Assembly: GCA_002878375.1 (NCBI GenBank)
Contig: NIRF01000007.1
Span: 30,576-94,575 of the forward strand
From: Dictyoglomus sp. NZ13-RE01
GTDB lineage: Bacteria; Dictyoglomota; Dictyoglomia; Dictyoglomales; Dictyoglomaceae
DNA: 64,000 nt
Direction: 5' to 3'
Below the pieces are notes generated by a model. That model did no database searches and was not told where the DNA came from. It saw only the letters and a program-made list of their open reading frames with translations. Shown here piece by piece: positions 18,543 through 27,376 of the stretch. A program made the position numbers and the translations under genes. Position 1 is the stretch's first letter. Each line of letters begins with the position of its first letter.

Positions 18543-20338
18543 TGCCTTATAGCGTAAGGGAAGATGAGAAGTTAGAGGAAAAGGTTAATATAGAGATAAT
18601 AAGAAGACTTTTTAAGTATCTTAAGCCCTTTAAAAAGGATATTTTCATAGTCCTTTTCTTTATAGCTATAGTAATGGTTGTAGACCTTATAAACCCATAC
18701 TTTTTAAAAATAACCATAGATAGGTATATAAAGAATAAGGATCTGAAGGGGCTTTTTACTATTGGTCTTTTAATACTTATACTAAACTTTATCTCCGCTC
18801 TTTCCGCTAAGAAGAGAATAATAAAGATGGCGGATATAACAAATAAGGTACTATTGAATATAAGACAGGATTTATATAGTCATATACAGAAGCTTTCCCT
18901 ATCCTTTTTCGATGAAAGACCTGTTGGTAAAATATTGGCAAGAATTATAGGGGATGTTAACTCTCTAAGCAATCTGTTTAATATGAGCATAACTAATCTT
19001 ATCCCTGATACAGTATTAGTTATTTCCGCAATGGCAATAATGCTTTCTTTAAACTTTAAGCTTGCTTTATTTACCTTATCCCCTCTTCCCTTTACTGCCC
19101 TTGTTCTCTTTTCCATTCAAACTATATCAAGAAGAAGATGGCAGGAAGTTAGAAAAAAACTTTCCAATTTAAATGCCTTTACCCACGAAAACTTTCAAGG
19201 GATAAGGGTTGTAAAATACTTTACTGCAGAAAATTATAGAGGAAATATTTTTAAGGATTTGGCTTGGGAGGTAAGAAATGCTTTTATTAGAGCGGTAAGG
19301 ATAAATGATTTGTTCTGGCCTATGGTGGAGTTTTCTTGGGGATTAGGCACCCTTATCACCTATTATTTTGGAGTGAAGATGATAGCAAGAGGAGAGATAA
19401 CCTTAGGTCTTCTTGTTGCTATATCCAGCTACATCTATATCTTTTGGAGACCTATAATGAACCTTAGCAATCTCTATAATACTCTTCTTACAAGCATGGC
19501 AAGTGCGGAAAGAATTTTTGAGATTTTAGATATAAAGCCTGCTATTGAAGAGAGAGAAGATGCTATAGATCTTGATATTAAGGGAGATGTGGAATTTAGA
19601 AATGTCTCCTTTTCCTATGATGGAAAAAGAAAGGTGCTTGATAACGTTAGTTTTAAGGTAAAGGCAGGAGAAAAAATTGCCTTAGTGGGACATACCGGTG
19701 CTGGAAAAACTACCATTATAAACCTAATCTGTAGGTTTTATGATGTGGATGAAGGAGAGGTACTAATAGATGGAGTTAATATAAAAAATATTAAGCTTGA
19801 GAGTTTGAGAAAGCAAATAGGAGTTATGCTTCAAGACACCTTCCTTTTCTCAGGAACCATTATGGATAATATTAAATATGGAAAGCTTGATGCCACAGAC
19901 GAGGAAATAATAGAGATATGCCAATGGGTTTATGCTCACTCCTTTATATCCTCTTTAGAAAAGGGATACTACACAGATATTAAAGAGAGAGGAATTAGAC
20001 TTTCTACTGGACAAAGACAATTGGTTTCTTTGGCAAGAACTTTAATAGCGGATCCCAAAATCCTCATATTAGATGAGGCGACAGCAAGCGTTGATACCCA
20101 AACAGAAAGGATACTACAAAGGGGTATTAATAAACTGCTTGAGGGAAGAACTGCCTTTATTATAGCCCATAGGCTTTCAACAGTACAAAATGTAGATAGA
20201 ATAATGGTGGTAGAGGATGGCAAAATAGTAGAAATGGGAACTCATGAAGAACTCATGAACAAGAAAGGTATATACTACTCCATGTTTATGTCACAATTTA
20301 AGTATTGGAATAAGGAAGAAAAAGATTTGGCAAGCTAA
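18542..20338 (+). CDS. ABC exporter half-transporter with catalytic ATPase
   Basis: The 598-residue partner of the preceding half-transporter. It has an N-terminal extension of about 25 residues, six membrane helices and an ATPase domain with Walker A GHTGAGKTT, a variant signature LSTGQRQLVSLART, Walker B with catalytic Glu (LILDEATASVD) and AHRLSTV. Its Walker motifs with the LSGGQ of the first subunit make the one consensus ATP site. Translation is coupled (TAATG). The gene ends convergently with nikO, overlapping it by four bases. Confidence 0.93.
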   Translation: MPYSVREDEKLEEKVNIEIIRRLFKYLKPFKKDIFIVLFFIAIVMVVDLINPYFLKITIDRYIKNKDLKGLFTIGLLILILNFISALSAKKRIIKMADITNKVLLNIRQDLYSHIQKLSLSFFDERPVGKILARIIGDVNSLSNLFNMSITNLIPDTVLVISAMAIMLSLNFKLALFTLSPLPFTALVLFSIQTISRRRWQEVRKKLSNLNAFTHENFQGIRVVKYFTAENYRGNIFKDLAWEVRNAFIRAVRINDLFWPMVEFSWGLGTLITYYFGVKMIARGEITLGLLVAISSYIYIFWRPIMNLSNLYNTLLTSMASAERIFEILDIKPAIEEREDAIDLDIKGDVEFRNVSFSYDGKRKVLDNVSFKVKAGEKIALVGHTGAGKTTIINLICRFYDVDEGEVLIDGVNIKNIKLESLRKQIGVMLQDTFLFSGTIMDNIKYGKLDATDEEIIEICQWVYAHSFISSLEKGYYTDIKERGIRLSTGQRQLVSLARTLIADPKILILDEATASVDTQTERILQRGINKLLEGRTAFIIAHRLSTVQNVDRIMVVEDGKIVEMGTHEELMNKKGIYYSMFMSQFKYWNKEEKDLAS

Positions 20339-21066
20339 ATTAAGTTGGCATTAGCTAAAAACTCTTTATCTTTTAAAATCTCTTTTCCTCCCTCTCTAAT
20401 AAGCCTCTTATCTTCCCCCAATACATATATTTTTTCAGCCAGTTCTTCTACTAATTTTAGATCATGGGTAGAAATTACAAAGGTTTTTCCTTCCTCTTGC
20501 AACCTCTTTATAAGATTTATAAGATCTCTGGCACTTCTTGGATCCAATCCATTTGTAGGCTCATCTAACAAAATTACCTCAGGCTCTATAACTAATAGAG
20601 AGGCAAGGGCTACTTTTTTCTTTTCCCCTTCACTTAACTGAAAGGGGGATCTATCCAAAAGATGAGAAATATTGAAAAACTCACTTATCTTCCTTACTTT
20701 TTCCTCTATCTCCTCTAAGGAGAAGTCAAGCTGAATAAGCCCAAAGGCAATCTCATCCCTTACTGTGGGAGAAAAAAGCTGAGCGTCTACATTTTGAAAA
20801 AGCATAACCACATTCTTTCTAAAAAACTTATTGAATTCCTTATCATTGAAGGTTTCTTCCCTTATCTCCTTGGAAAATGCAAAAACCTTTCCCTCTTTTG
20901 GATATAATAGTCCATCTAAGATCTTTAAAAGGGTAGTTTTTCCTGCCCCATTAGGTCCCAAAAGACATACCCTCTCCCCTTTATTTATTCTAAGATTTAT
21001 AGAGGAGAGGGCTGGTCTATGATCCAAATAGTAGTACCATACATTTTCTACTCTAAAGATCTCCAT
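20335..21066 (-). CDS. nikO: Nickel/cobalt ECF transporter ATPase, NikO/CbiO
   Basis: A 243-residue energy-coupling-factor ATPase with Walker A GPNGAGKTT, signature QLSEGEKKKVALAS, Walker B VILLDEPTNGLD and the switch histidine in STHDLK. It is the last gene of nikR-nikM-nikN-nikQ-nikO and powers uptake of Ni2+ or Co2+. It starts immediately after the nikQ stop. Cobalt cannot be excluded on sequence, but the NikR gene at the head of the operon favours nickel. Confidence 0.9.
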   Translation of the reverse strand: MEIFRVENVWYYYLDHRPALSSINLRINKGERVCLLGPNGAGKTTLLKILDGLLYPKEGKVFAFSKEIREETFNDKEFNKFFRKNVVMLFQNVDAQLFSPTVRDEIAFGLIQLDFSLEEIEEKVRKISEFFNISHLLDRSPFQLSEGEKKKVALASLLVIEPEVILLDEPTNGLDPRSARDLINLIKRLQEEGKTFVISTHDLKLVEELAEKIYVLGEDKRLIREGGKEILKDKEFLANANLI

Positions 21067-21864
21067 CTAAAGCTTCATCCTCCAGTCTATGATAATAATA
21101 GCTAAAAGGAAAAGGAACATAAAAGCAAGATAGACTATGTCACGCCTTCTCAATTTTTTATTATAAAAGAAATTTATATCCTTATTAATTCCTCTGGATA
21201 TCATTCCTTGATATACCTCTTTTGTAAGCTCTTGGGTTTTTATTCCCAATATTCCTATGCTACTTCCTATCCAGCCTTGCTCCCTTCTTAAAGAGTCTAT
21301 TTTTATGGTTCTGCTTTTTTTGGCTAAGAAAATATTCTCCGCAATCTCCAATAATAAAAATATGTATCTATATGTCATGGCAAGAATAGAGATTATAGGG
21401 GCAGGAACTTTTAAGGCTCTAAGCCCTGCAAAAATATCTGTCCAATATGTAGTAAGTAGCAAAATATTTATATAAGATATAGAGGTAACTACTCTTAAGA
21501 CAAGCCTAAGAGCGGATTCCAACCCTTCAAGAGAAAAACCAAAGGAAAGTTTACCAGGCTGAATAAAGATGTAAGGTAGTACAATTATTAATGTAAAGAT
21601 AGAAACAAAGGACCAGGTTCTTCTCATTAAATTTTTCAAATTAATATGGAATATTAAGGCAAGAAATATACTAAATATATAGAGAAATAAGAGAGATTCT
21701 ATCCTTTTTAAAAGGCTTATAGTTATTAAGAAAAATAAAAGGAGTAAAATCTTTACCCTTTCATCCACATGGGATAAAGGGTTATCCTTTGTACTTTCAA
21801 AGGTAAGACTTTCCTTTAGGAAATGATTTATTTCCATTAATGTTTTATCAATAAAATTTCTCAT
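21067..21864 (-). CDS. nikQ: ECF transporter transmembrane subunit, NikQ/CbiQ
   Basis: A 265-residue membrane protein with about five hydrophobic helices, beginning with the family feature of a short soluble region ending DERVKILLLLFF. The cytoplasmic coupling motifs that contact the ATPase are visible as ALRALKVP-like and SRGINKD in the C-terminal half. It couples NikO to the substrate-binding NikM. It overlaps nikN by four bases. Confidence 0.88.
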   Translation of the reverse strand: MRNFIDKTLMEINHFLKESLTFESTKDNPLSHVDERVKILLLLFFLITISLLKRIESLLFLYIFSIFLALIFHINLKNLMRRTWSFVSIFTLIIVLPYIFIQPGKLSFGFSLEGLESALRLVLRVVTSISYINILLLTTYWTDIFAGLRALKVPAPIISILAMTYRYIFLLLEIAENIFLAKKSRTIKIDSLRREQGWIGSSIGILGIKTQELTKEVYQGMISRGINKDINFFYNKKLRRRDIVYLAFMFLFLLAIIIIDWRMKL

Positions 21865-22181
21865 TTCTTAGCAAGCATTATCCCCAAAAGATAAACTATT
21901 CCTACCACAATTCCAACTCCTATCAATCCTGAAATAATATAACCTAAGGATTGCTGAAGCAAATTTCCATTCTCCCAAACTTTTAAATTATAATCAGGGA
22001 AAAGAGGATTTAAAATAGAGGACAATTTTTCTAAGCCCTCAGGTACATAGCCAATCATCTCTTTAATTTCTTCAGGTCCCCATTCTCCCCAAGCAGAACC
22101 TGCCTTTAAAAGATAAGGAAGTATTATACCTAAAGGAGAAAGAAGAATAAGTATAAATAAGCCTTTCCAAAGTTTACGCAT
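21861..22181 (-). CDS. nikN: Small membrane component NikN/CbiN (PDGLE-like)
   Basis: A 106-residue protein with one hydrophobic segment at each end and a soluble middle region of about 65 residues containing YVPEGLEKLS, similar to the PDGLE domain that acts as CbiN/NikN. This small subunit is needed for metal loading of NikM-type transporters. It overlaps nikM and nikQ at its two ends, so translation is coupled through the operon. Confidence 0.8.
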   Translation of the reverse strand: MRKLWKGLFILILLSPLGIILPYLLKAGSAWGEWGPEEIKEMIGYVPEGLEKLSSILNPLFPDYNLKVWENGNLLQQSLGYIISGLIGVGIVVGIVYLLGIMLAKK

Positions 22182-22851
22182 ACTCCCACTCCTTTATAAT
22201 ATTAGATTTTATAAGATAGGAAAGCACACCTACTGTTACAATAGCCTCTACCCATCCAAACACAAGAAGATGCTCAATCAGCATGGCTGGTATAGTAACA
22301 GAGAGAGGATAAGGGCAGTAAAGAGGAGCACCTGTAGGACTCTTTGCAATTATGGGCTGCAACCCAAGCTCAAGAGCTGTAAAAAATGCTGAAACATTTA
22401 GAGCTATATATGCAGAAATGCCGGCGGAAATAAGAGCTCTTTTTGAAGGGAAGGGACTTTTCCCCTTTATTAATTTATAAAGATAATATCCTACAAAAGG
22501 CATAACAAAAGCCATATTGAAACAATTTGCACCAATAGCTGTTATTCCACCATCTCCAAAGATCAGGGCTTGTATGATAAGAACAATTGAGATAACAAGA
22601 GTGGCAGACCATGGACCTAATAGTATAGCTATAAGTACCGCTCCTACCGCATGACCTGTAGTTCCTCCTGGAATAGGAATATTAAACATCATGATTACAA
22701 AAGAAAAGGCTGCAGAGAGAGCAAGAAGAGGCACATGGGCAGACTTTAACTTGTTTTTCAAGAAGTTATAGGCTCTAACCCATATAGGAGTCATAACTAC
22801 AAAAAGACTTCCATAAGTCTGTGGACCTAAATATCCATCAGGTATATGCAT
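22174..22851 (-). CDS. nikM: Nickel/cobalt-binding ECF subunit NikM/CbiM
   Basis: A 225-residue membrane protein beginning MHIPDGYLG, the hallmark N-terminus of CbiM/NikM in which the amino group and His2 bind the metal; this fixes the start. Other family motifs are PIPGGTTGHAVGA, GDGGITAIGANCFNMAF and a later PCP-like region. It selects Ni2+ or Co2+ for the transporter. A 59-base gap separates it from nikR. Confidence 0.93.
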   Translation of the reverse strand: MHIPDGYLGPQTYGSLFVVMTPIWVRAYNFLKNKLKSAHVPLLALSAAFSFVIMMFNIPIPGGTTGHAVGAVLIAILLGPWSATLVISIVLIIQALIFGDGGITAIGANCFNMAFVMPFVGYYLYKLIKGKSPFPSKRALISAGISAYIALNVSAFFTALELGLQPIIAKSPTGAPLYCPYPLSVTIPAMLIEHLLVFGWVEAIVTVGVLSYLIKSNIIKEWEYA

Positions 22852-22910
22852 ACGGCTTTACCTCCTTCACAAAAATTTTAAAAAAAGTGCTACCAGAAAA
22901 AGAAAAAAAA

Positions 22911-23318
22911 TTAAATAAGATCAGTTAAAGATATATTAGTATGTCTTACCCACTTGATAGAAGATATATCATCGTATAGATTTTTTACCTTCTCAACCCT
23001 TCCCCTAAATATTATTACCTCCAAACAATTTTTCTCATCAAAATGTACATGCATGGTAGAAATTATTATATCGTGATAATGATGCTGAATATCAGTAAGC
23101 TTTTCCACTAAACCATGCACATGATGATCATAGATTATGCTGATTGTGCCTGCAATAGTTTCACTTTTTCTTTCCCACTTCTCTTTAATTATATAGTCCC
23201 TTAAAAGGTCCCTAATAGCTTCGGATCTACTATTGTACCCCTTTTTCTTTATGACCTCATCAAACTTTTCTAATAAATCCTCTTCTAAGGAAATGCCAAA
23301 CCTTATTAAATTTCCCAT
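22911..23318 (-). CDS. nikR: Nickel-responsive regulator NikR
   Basis: A 135-residue ribbon-helix-helix repressor with C-terminal ACT-like metal domain. The DNA-binding part is RFGISLEEDLLEKFDEVI with SRSEAIRDLLRDY. The metal-site residues are visible in DIQHHYHD, MHVHFDEKNCLEVI (two histidines and a Cys, as in the square-planar nickel site). It heads the nikMNQO operon and probably represses it when nickel is sufficient. A matching inverted repeat overlaps its own promoter, suggesting autoregulation. Confidence 0.95.
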   Translation of the reverse strand: MGNLIRFGISLEEDLLEKFDEVIKKKGYNSRSEAIRDLLRDYIIKEKWERKSETIAGTISIIYDHHVHGLVEKLTDIQHHYHDIIISTMHVHFDEKNCLEVIIFRGRVEKVKNLYDDISSIKWVRHTNISLTDLI

Positions 23319-23325
23319 AGGATTA

Positions 23326-23351
23326 TGCTACTTTTTTTGATGATTATAGCA
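23326..23351. promoter_or_regulatory. Candidate NikR operator overlapping the nikR promoter
   Basis: TGCTA (23326-23330) and TAGCA (23347-23351) are inverted with a 16-base spacer, a spacing compatible with a NikR tetramer binding two half-sites. The right half overlaps the minus-strand -10 TATAAT (23348-23343), with TTTCAC 17 bases upstream as -35, eight bases before the nikR start region. Binding would block transcription of nikR-nikMNQO. Confidence 0.55.
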
Positions 23352-23383
23352 CGAAAAATTTTTTTGTGAAAATAAAAAATTAA

Positions 23384-23411
23384 TTGACGGAAAGTTTATG
23401 GATGGTATAAT
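23384..23411 (+). promoter_or_regulatory. Promoter of the first ROK regulator
   Basis: TTGACG (23384-23389) and TATAAT (23406-23411) are 16 bases apart. This drives the ROK gene at 23450 and lies back to back with the nikR promoter. Confidence 0.7.
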
Positions 23412-23449
23412 CAGATAAAAAAGACCCAAAAAAAGGGAGAATTGAAAAA

Positions 23450-24643
23450 ATGAGGTCTATAAATATTAAGCGAATGAGAGAAGCAAATATATCCTTAGTT
23501 TTAAATGTTATAAGGACAAAAGGTCCTATATCAAGGTACGATGTGTCTAAGATAACTGGACTTTCTCCCTCTGCAGTCTCAAGTATTGTAGAAGTTTTAT
23601 TAGAGAGTGGAATTATAAAGGAGACTCCAGCAAAAGAAACAAAAGTAGGAAGAAGACCTATAGAACTATCTATGAATGATACAAACTTTTATCCAATAGG
23701 AATAGAAATAGAGAATGATAGAGTAACAGGAATAGTTTTGAACTTAAGAGGAGAGATTATAAAAAAGAAAGTTTTTCTATTGGACTCTAATACGGAGCCA
23801 GATTTTGTGCTTTCAAAGGTAGTGGAGATATACGAATCCCTTAGAAATGAGATTTATCCTAAGCAGGTTATGGGGCTTGGCGTTGCAATCCCTGGCTCCT
23901 TGGATAGAGAGAGGGGAATATGTCTTTTTGCTCCAAACTTGGGATGGCAAAATGTATCTGTTATGGAATTCTTAAAAGAGAGGATAAAGGATACTGAAAT
24001 ATTTTTAGAGCATATCACAAAGGCTGCAACCTTAGGAGAGCTTTGGTTTGGCGGTGGAATAGGTAAAGAAAATATTATATGTGTTAGAGTGGGAAGCGGA
24101 GTAAGTGCAGGCTTTGTAATTAATGGAAATCTTTATAGAGGCTATACGGATAGGGCAGGAGAATTTGGGCACACAGTGGTAGAAAAAGATGGGAAAAAAT
24201 GCAAGTGTGGAAACTACGGTTGCTTAGAAACCTATGTATCTACCCAGGTTCTAATAGATAAAGTTAAAGAAGGATTAGAAAAGGGCGCATATATTAAGGT
24301 AAATTTAGAGATGGATAGAAGAGAGAAATTATTGGACCAAATAATACAGGCAGGAAGAGAAGGAGATAGATTCATTTTGAATATCTTTGAGGAGATGGGA
24401 GAGTACTTAGGTATTGGAATAGCAAACCTTGTTAATCTTCTAAATCCAGAACTTGTAATTATTACAGGAGGACTTTCAAAAGCTCAAGACCTTCTCCTAA
24501 ACCCCGTAAAAAGAAATTTAAAGCTTAGAGCATTTCCTCCTATACCTGATGTGATCACATCCCGTCTCCGAGAGGATGCCTGTGTGGTTGGAGCTGCCAC
24601 CTGTGTCTTAGAAAGCAAATTTTCCAAAATTTTTAGCTATTAG
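23450..24643 (+). CDS. ROK-family transcriptional regulator
   Basis: A 397-residue ROK repressor: N-terminal winged helix (SRYDVSKITGLSPSAVSSIV, residues 24-43) followed by a sugar-kinase-like ROK domain with the zinc motif CKCGNYGCLE. These proteins sense sugars or sugar phosphates and control carbohydrate genes. It lies 31 bases upstream of a secreted amylase and probably regulates that gene and itself. The kinase-type glycine-rich phosphate loop is not evident, as expected for regulator members. Confidence 0.9.
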   Translation: MRSINIKRMREANISLVLNVIRTKGPISRYDVSKITGLSPSAVSSIVEVLLESGIIKETPAKETKVGRRPIELSMNDTNFYPIGIEIENDRVTGIVLNLRGEIIKKKVFLLDSNTEPDFVLSKVVEIYESLRNEIYPKQVMGLGVAIPGSLDRERGICLFAPNLGWQNVSVMEFLKERIKDTEIFLEHITKAATLGELWFGGGIGKENIICVRVGSGVSAGFVINGNLYRGYTDRAGEFGHTVVEKDGKKCKCGNYGCLETYVSTQVLIDKVKEGLEKGAYIKVNLEMDRREKLLDQIIQAGREGDRFILNIFEEMGEYLGIGIANLVNLLNPELVIITGGLSKAQDLLLNPVKRNLKLRAFPPIPDVITSRLREDACVVGAATCVLESKFSKIFSY

Positions 24644-24674
24644 TAGAAAAAACTACAATATATAGGAGGTAAAA

Positions 24675-26177
24675 ATGTATAAAAAGGGTATTTTATTAGT
24701 TATTTTCTTTTTATTCTTACTTATTCCCTTTGCCCATTCTGAGTCTACTTACTGGTATAAGGATGCTGTATTCTACGAAGTATTTGTTAGATCTTTTGCG
24801 GATAGTGATGGAGATGGTATTGGAGATTTGAGGGGACTTATGGAAAAATTAGATTACCTAAATGACGGAAATCCTAATACTACAAAGGATCTTGGTGTTA
24901 ATGCCCTTTGGCTTATGCCCATATTTCTTTCTCCCAGCTACCATGGGTATGACGTAGTAGATTATTATGATATAGATCCCAATTATGGAGATATGAAGGA
25001 TTTTGAGGAGTTTTTGGCAGAAGCCCACAAGAGGGGAATAAAGGTAATATTGGACCTTGTTCTAAATCATACATCCTCTTTGCATCCTTGGTTTAAGTCT
25101 GCAAGCTCCTCTTTTCTCTCTCCTTATAGAAATTTTTATCTTTGGAGTACAGAGCCCCCTAAAAATAATCCCCAGTTTTGGCACAAGACAAATACAGGAT
25201 ATTATTATGGCTTTTTCTGGTCTGGCATGCCTGATTTAAATTATGATGAGCCAAGAGTAAGAGAAGAGGTTAAAAAAATTGCAAAATTTTGGTTAGAGAA
25301 GGGGGTAGATGGATTTAGATTAGATGCAGCAAAGCATATATATGATGATCATGATAAGAATGTGGCTTGGTGGAAAGAGTTTTATGACTATGTTAAGTCT
25401 ATAAAGAAAGATGTATATCTTGTTGGAGAGGTTTGGGATAGCCAAGAGGTCATAGCAAAATATTACTATGGTTTGCCCTCAAACTTTAATTTTCCATTAG
25501 CTCAAAGGATTATTTCTTCCGTCTCTTCCCAATACAATCTTAATCTTGTAGACTTTCTTTTAGATGAAAGGAGTCTCTTTTCACAATATAATCCTGATTT
25601 TGCAGATGCCATATTTTTAACAAATCATGATCAGAATAGGGTAATGAGCGTATTTGGTGGAAGCATAGATAAGGCAATTCTTTCTGCATCAATTTATTTA
25701 ACTTTTCCAGGTACACCCTTTATATACTATGGGGAAGAGATTGGAATGAGTGGGGCAAAGCCCGATGAACATATAAGGGAACCTTTTGAGTGGACCAGCA
25801 ACCTAAAAGGCGACTATCAAACTATGTGGATAAAGCCCATTTACGCAAAACCAAACGATGGCATATCAGTAGAAGAGGAAGATTTGGATGAAAATAGTAT
25901 ATTAAATCATTATAGAAGACTAGTTAATTTAAGGCTAAAGTATAAGGCATTATCCTATGGAGACATAGAGAAGGTAGATACAAAGGACTCTACTTTATTA
26001 GCTTATATAAGAAAAGTTGGGGAAGAAAAAATTCTTATCATTCATAACTTAAATAGGGTTAAAAATAATTTCTCTTATCCCCTACCAAAAAATTACCAGG
26101 TTCTCTATTCCAGAAATTCCAAGGTAGATAAAGATATAATCTTAGGTCCTTTTTCCTCAATAATAATTAAGATTTAA
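24675..26177 (+). CDS. Secreted alpha-amylase-family glycosidase (GH13)
   Basis: A 500-residue GH13 enzyme with an N-terminal signal peptide (hydrophobic to residue 22, then HSES). The catalytic residues are visible: nucleophile Asp in GFRLDAAKH, acid/base Glu in LVGEVWDS and the transition-state Asp in LTNHDQNR; region I is LDLVLNHTS. It should hydrolyse alpha-1,4-glucans or malto-oligosaccharides outside the cytoplasmic membrane. AGGAGG precedes the ATG. It follows a ROK regulator and converges with another ROK gene with a one-base gap; no terminator hairpin is seen there. Exact specificity (amylase, glucosidase or oligosaccharide type) is uncertain. Confidence 0.92.
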   Translation: MYKKGILLVIFFLFLLIPFAHSESTYWYKDAVFYEVFVRSFADSDGDGIGDLRGLMEKLDYLNDGNPNTTKDLGVNALWLMPIFLSPSYHGYDVVDYYDIDPNYGDMKDFEEFLAEAHKRGIKVILDLVLNHTSSLHPWFKSASSSFLSPYRNFYLWSTEPPKNNPQFWHKTNTGYYYGFFWSGMPDLNYDEPRVREEVKKIAKFWLEKGVDGFRLDAAKHIYDDHDKNVAWWKEFYDYVKSIKKDVYLVGEVWDSQEVIAKYYYGLPSNFNFPLAQRIISSVSSQYNLNLVDFLLDERSLFSQYNPDFADAIFLTNHDQNRVMSVFGGSIDKAILSASIYLTFPGTPFIYYGEEIGMSGAKPDEHIREPFEWTSNLKGDYQTMWIKPIYAKPNDGISVEEEDLDENSILNHYRRLVNLRLKYKALSYGDIEKVDTKDSTLLAYIRKVGEEKILIIHNLNRVKNNFSYPLPKNYQVLYSRNSKVDKDIILGPFSSIIIKI

Positions 26178-26178
26178 G

Positions 26179-27276
26179 CTATCTATTAAAATACTTAATG
26201 AAGCCTAAAACTCCAGCTCCTAATATGAGACTGTTTTCTCCAAGATTTGAATAGTAAAAATTAATTTTGGACCTTAATTGGGGGAATATATTGGGAATAA
26301 TATATTCCTTGATTCTTTCTGTTATATAATTTAAAACTTCCTTGGGAATATTTCCTGAGATACAGATCGCCTGAGGGGGAAAGATTTGAATAACATTTGA
26401 AAGGGAAAGACCTAAATATTTAATGGCTTTTTCCATCTTTCCCCCTTTTATTGCAAGATGCAAGGCGTCATTTATATCATTTTTTTCATAACCTTCCAGA
26501 ACAACAGGAATAGAAGCTACCGTTTCTAAACAACCTTTCTTTCCACACCAGCAATCTTTTCCATCTATTTCTACAATTGTATGACCTATCTCTCCAATAA
26601 TTCCATCATACCCATCTAATACCCTATCATTTAAATAAATTCCCAATCCAATCCCTTTAGTTAATAAAAGATAGAAGAAATTTCTATAGTTTTTCCCTTC
26701 TCCATACCATGTCTCTGCCAGTATACCTGCATTTGTATCCTTCTGCATATAAAAAGGAACTGGGAATTTCTTCTCTATAATCTCCTTTATATTTACATCC
26801 CTCCAGTTTAAACTTGTTGAAAGTATTACCTTCCCAGAGCTCAACTCAAGAAGACCAGGAACTGATGCAGAAATAGCAACAATTTTCTCTTTATAAGGCT
26901 CATATAATCTTTCTATTAATCTCAAAAGATCATCAATTTCCCTCATTTTTACAGAATCCATCATTAATATATCTCCTTTTGGATTTACAATAGCACCTTT
27001 TATTAAGATCCCAGAAAGATCCAATGTTAAAACCAAAAGGTTAGGATTTATGGAAAGTTTTGTAGGTCTTCTTCCACGAGTAGTATTAACTTGTCCAAGC
27101 TCCACTATGAAATTTTTCGATAAAAGCTCTTCTACAATTTCTGTGATGGCAGTCTTTGTGAGTTTTGTAATGCGTGAAAGTTCTGCTCGAGACTTTGGCC
27201 CCTGCTTCATAAGAACTTCAAGAACCAAATTCTTATTATATGTTCCAACATGTTTTGGCGTTCTTCTTTCTCTCAT
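26179..27276 (-). CDS. ROK-family transcriptional regulator
   Basis: A 365-residue ROK repressor with winged helix (SRAELSRITKLTKTAITEIV) and ROK domain carrying the zinc motif CWCGKKGCLE. It is divergent from the Opp-type ABC importer at 27377, and the 100-base gap holds a promoter and an inverted repeat, so it very likely controls that importer in response to a sugar ligand. No Shine-Dalgarno sequence is evident before its ATG. Confidence 0.9.
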   Translation of the reverse strand: MRERRTPKHVGTYNKNLVLEVLMKQGPKSRAELSRITKLTKTAITEIVEELLSKNFIVELGQVNTTRGRRPTKLSINPNLLVLTLDLSGILIKGAIVNPKGDILMMDSVKMREIDDLLRLIERLYEPYKEKIVAISASVPGLLELSSGKVILSTSLNWRDVNIKEIIEKKFPVPFYMQKDTNAGILAETWYGEGKNYRNFFYLLLTKGIGLGIYLNDRVLDGYDGIIGEIGHTIVEIDGKDCWCGKKGCLETVASIPVVLEGYEKNDINDALHLAIKGGKMEKAIKYLGLSLSNVIQIFPPQAICISGNIPKEVLNYITERIKEYIIPNIFPQLRSKINFYYSNLGENSLILGAGVLGFIKYFNR

Positions 27277-27289
27277 TTAGTAAACATAC

Positions 27290-27319
27290 TTGACAAATTT
27301 CTTTTGAATATTATATATT
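27290..27319 (+). promoter_or_regulatory. Promoter of the Opp-type ABC operon
   Basis: TTGACA (27290-27295) is a perfect -35 hexamer, followed after 18 bases by TATATT (27314-27319), or after 16 by TATATA. It reads into the permease gene at 27377. Confidence 0.65.
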
Positions 27320-27321
27320 AT

Positions 27322-27349
27322 CTTAAAGAAAATTTAAAGTTACTTTAAG
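27322..27349. promoter_or_regulatory. Inverted repeat, candidate ROK operator
   Basis: CTTAAAG (27322-27328) and CTTTAAG (27343-27349) form a perfect inverted repeat with a 14-base spacer, placed over the expected transcription start of the ABC operon and next to the divergent ROK gene. The position suits repression; the sequence is AT-rich, so chance is possible. Confidence 0.45.
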
Positions 27350-27376
27350 CTATTTTAAAAAAATTGGAGGTAAAAG

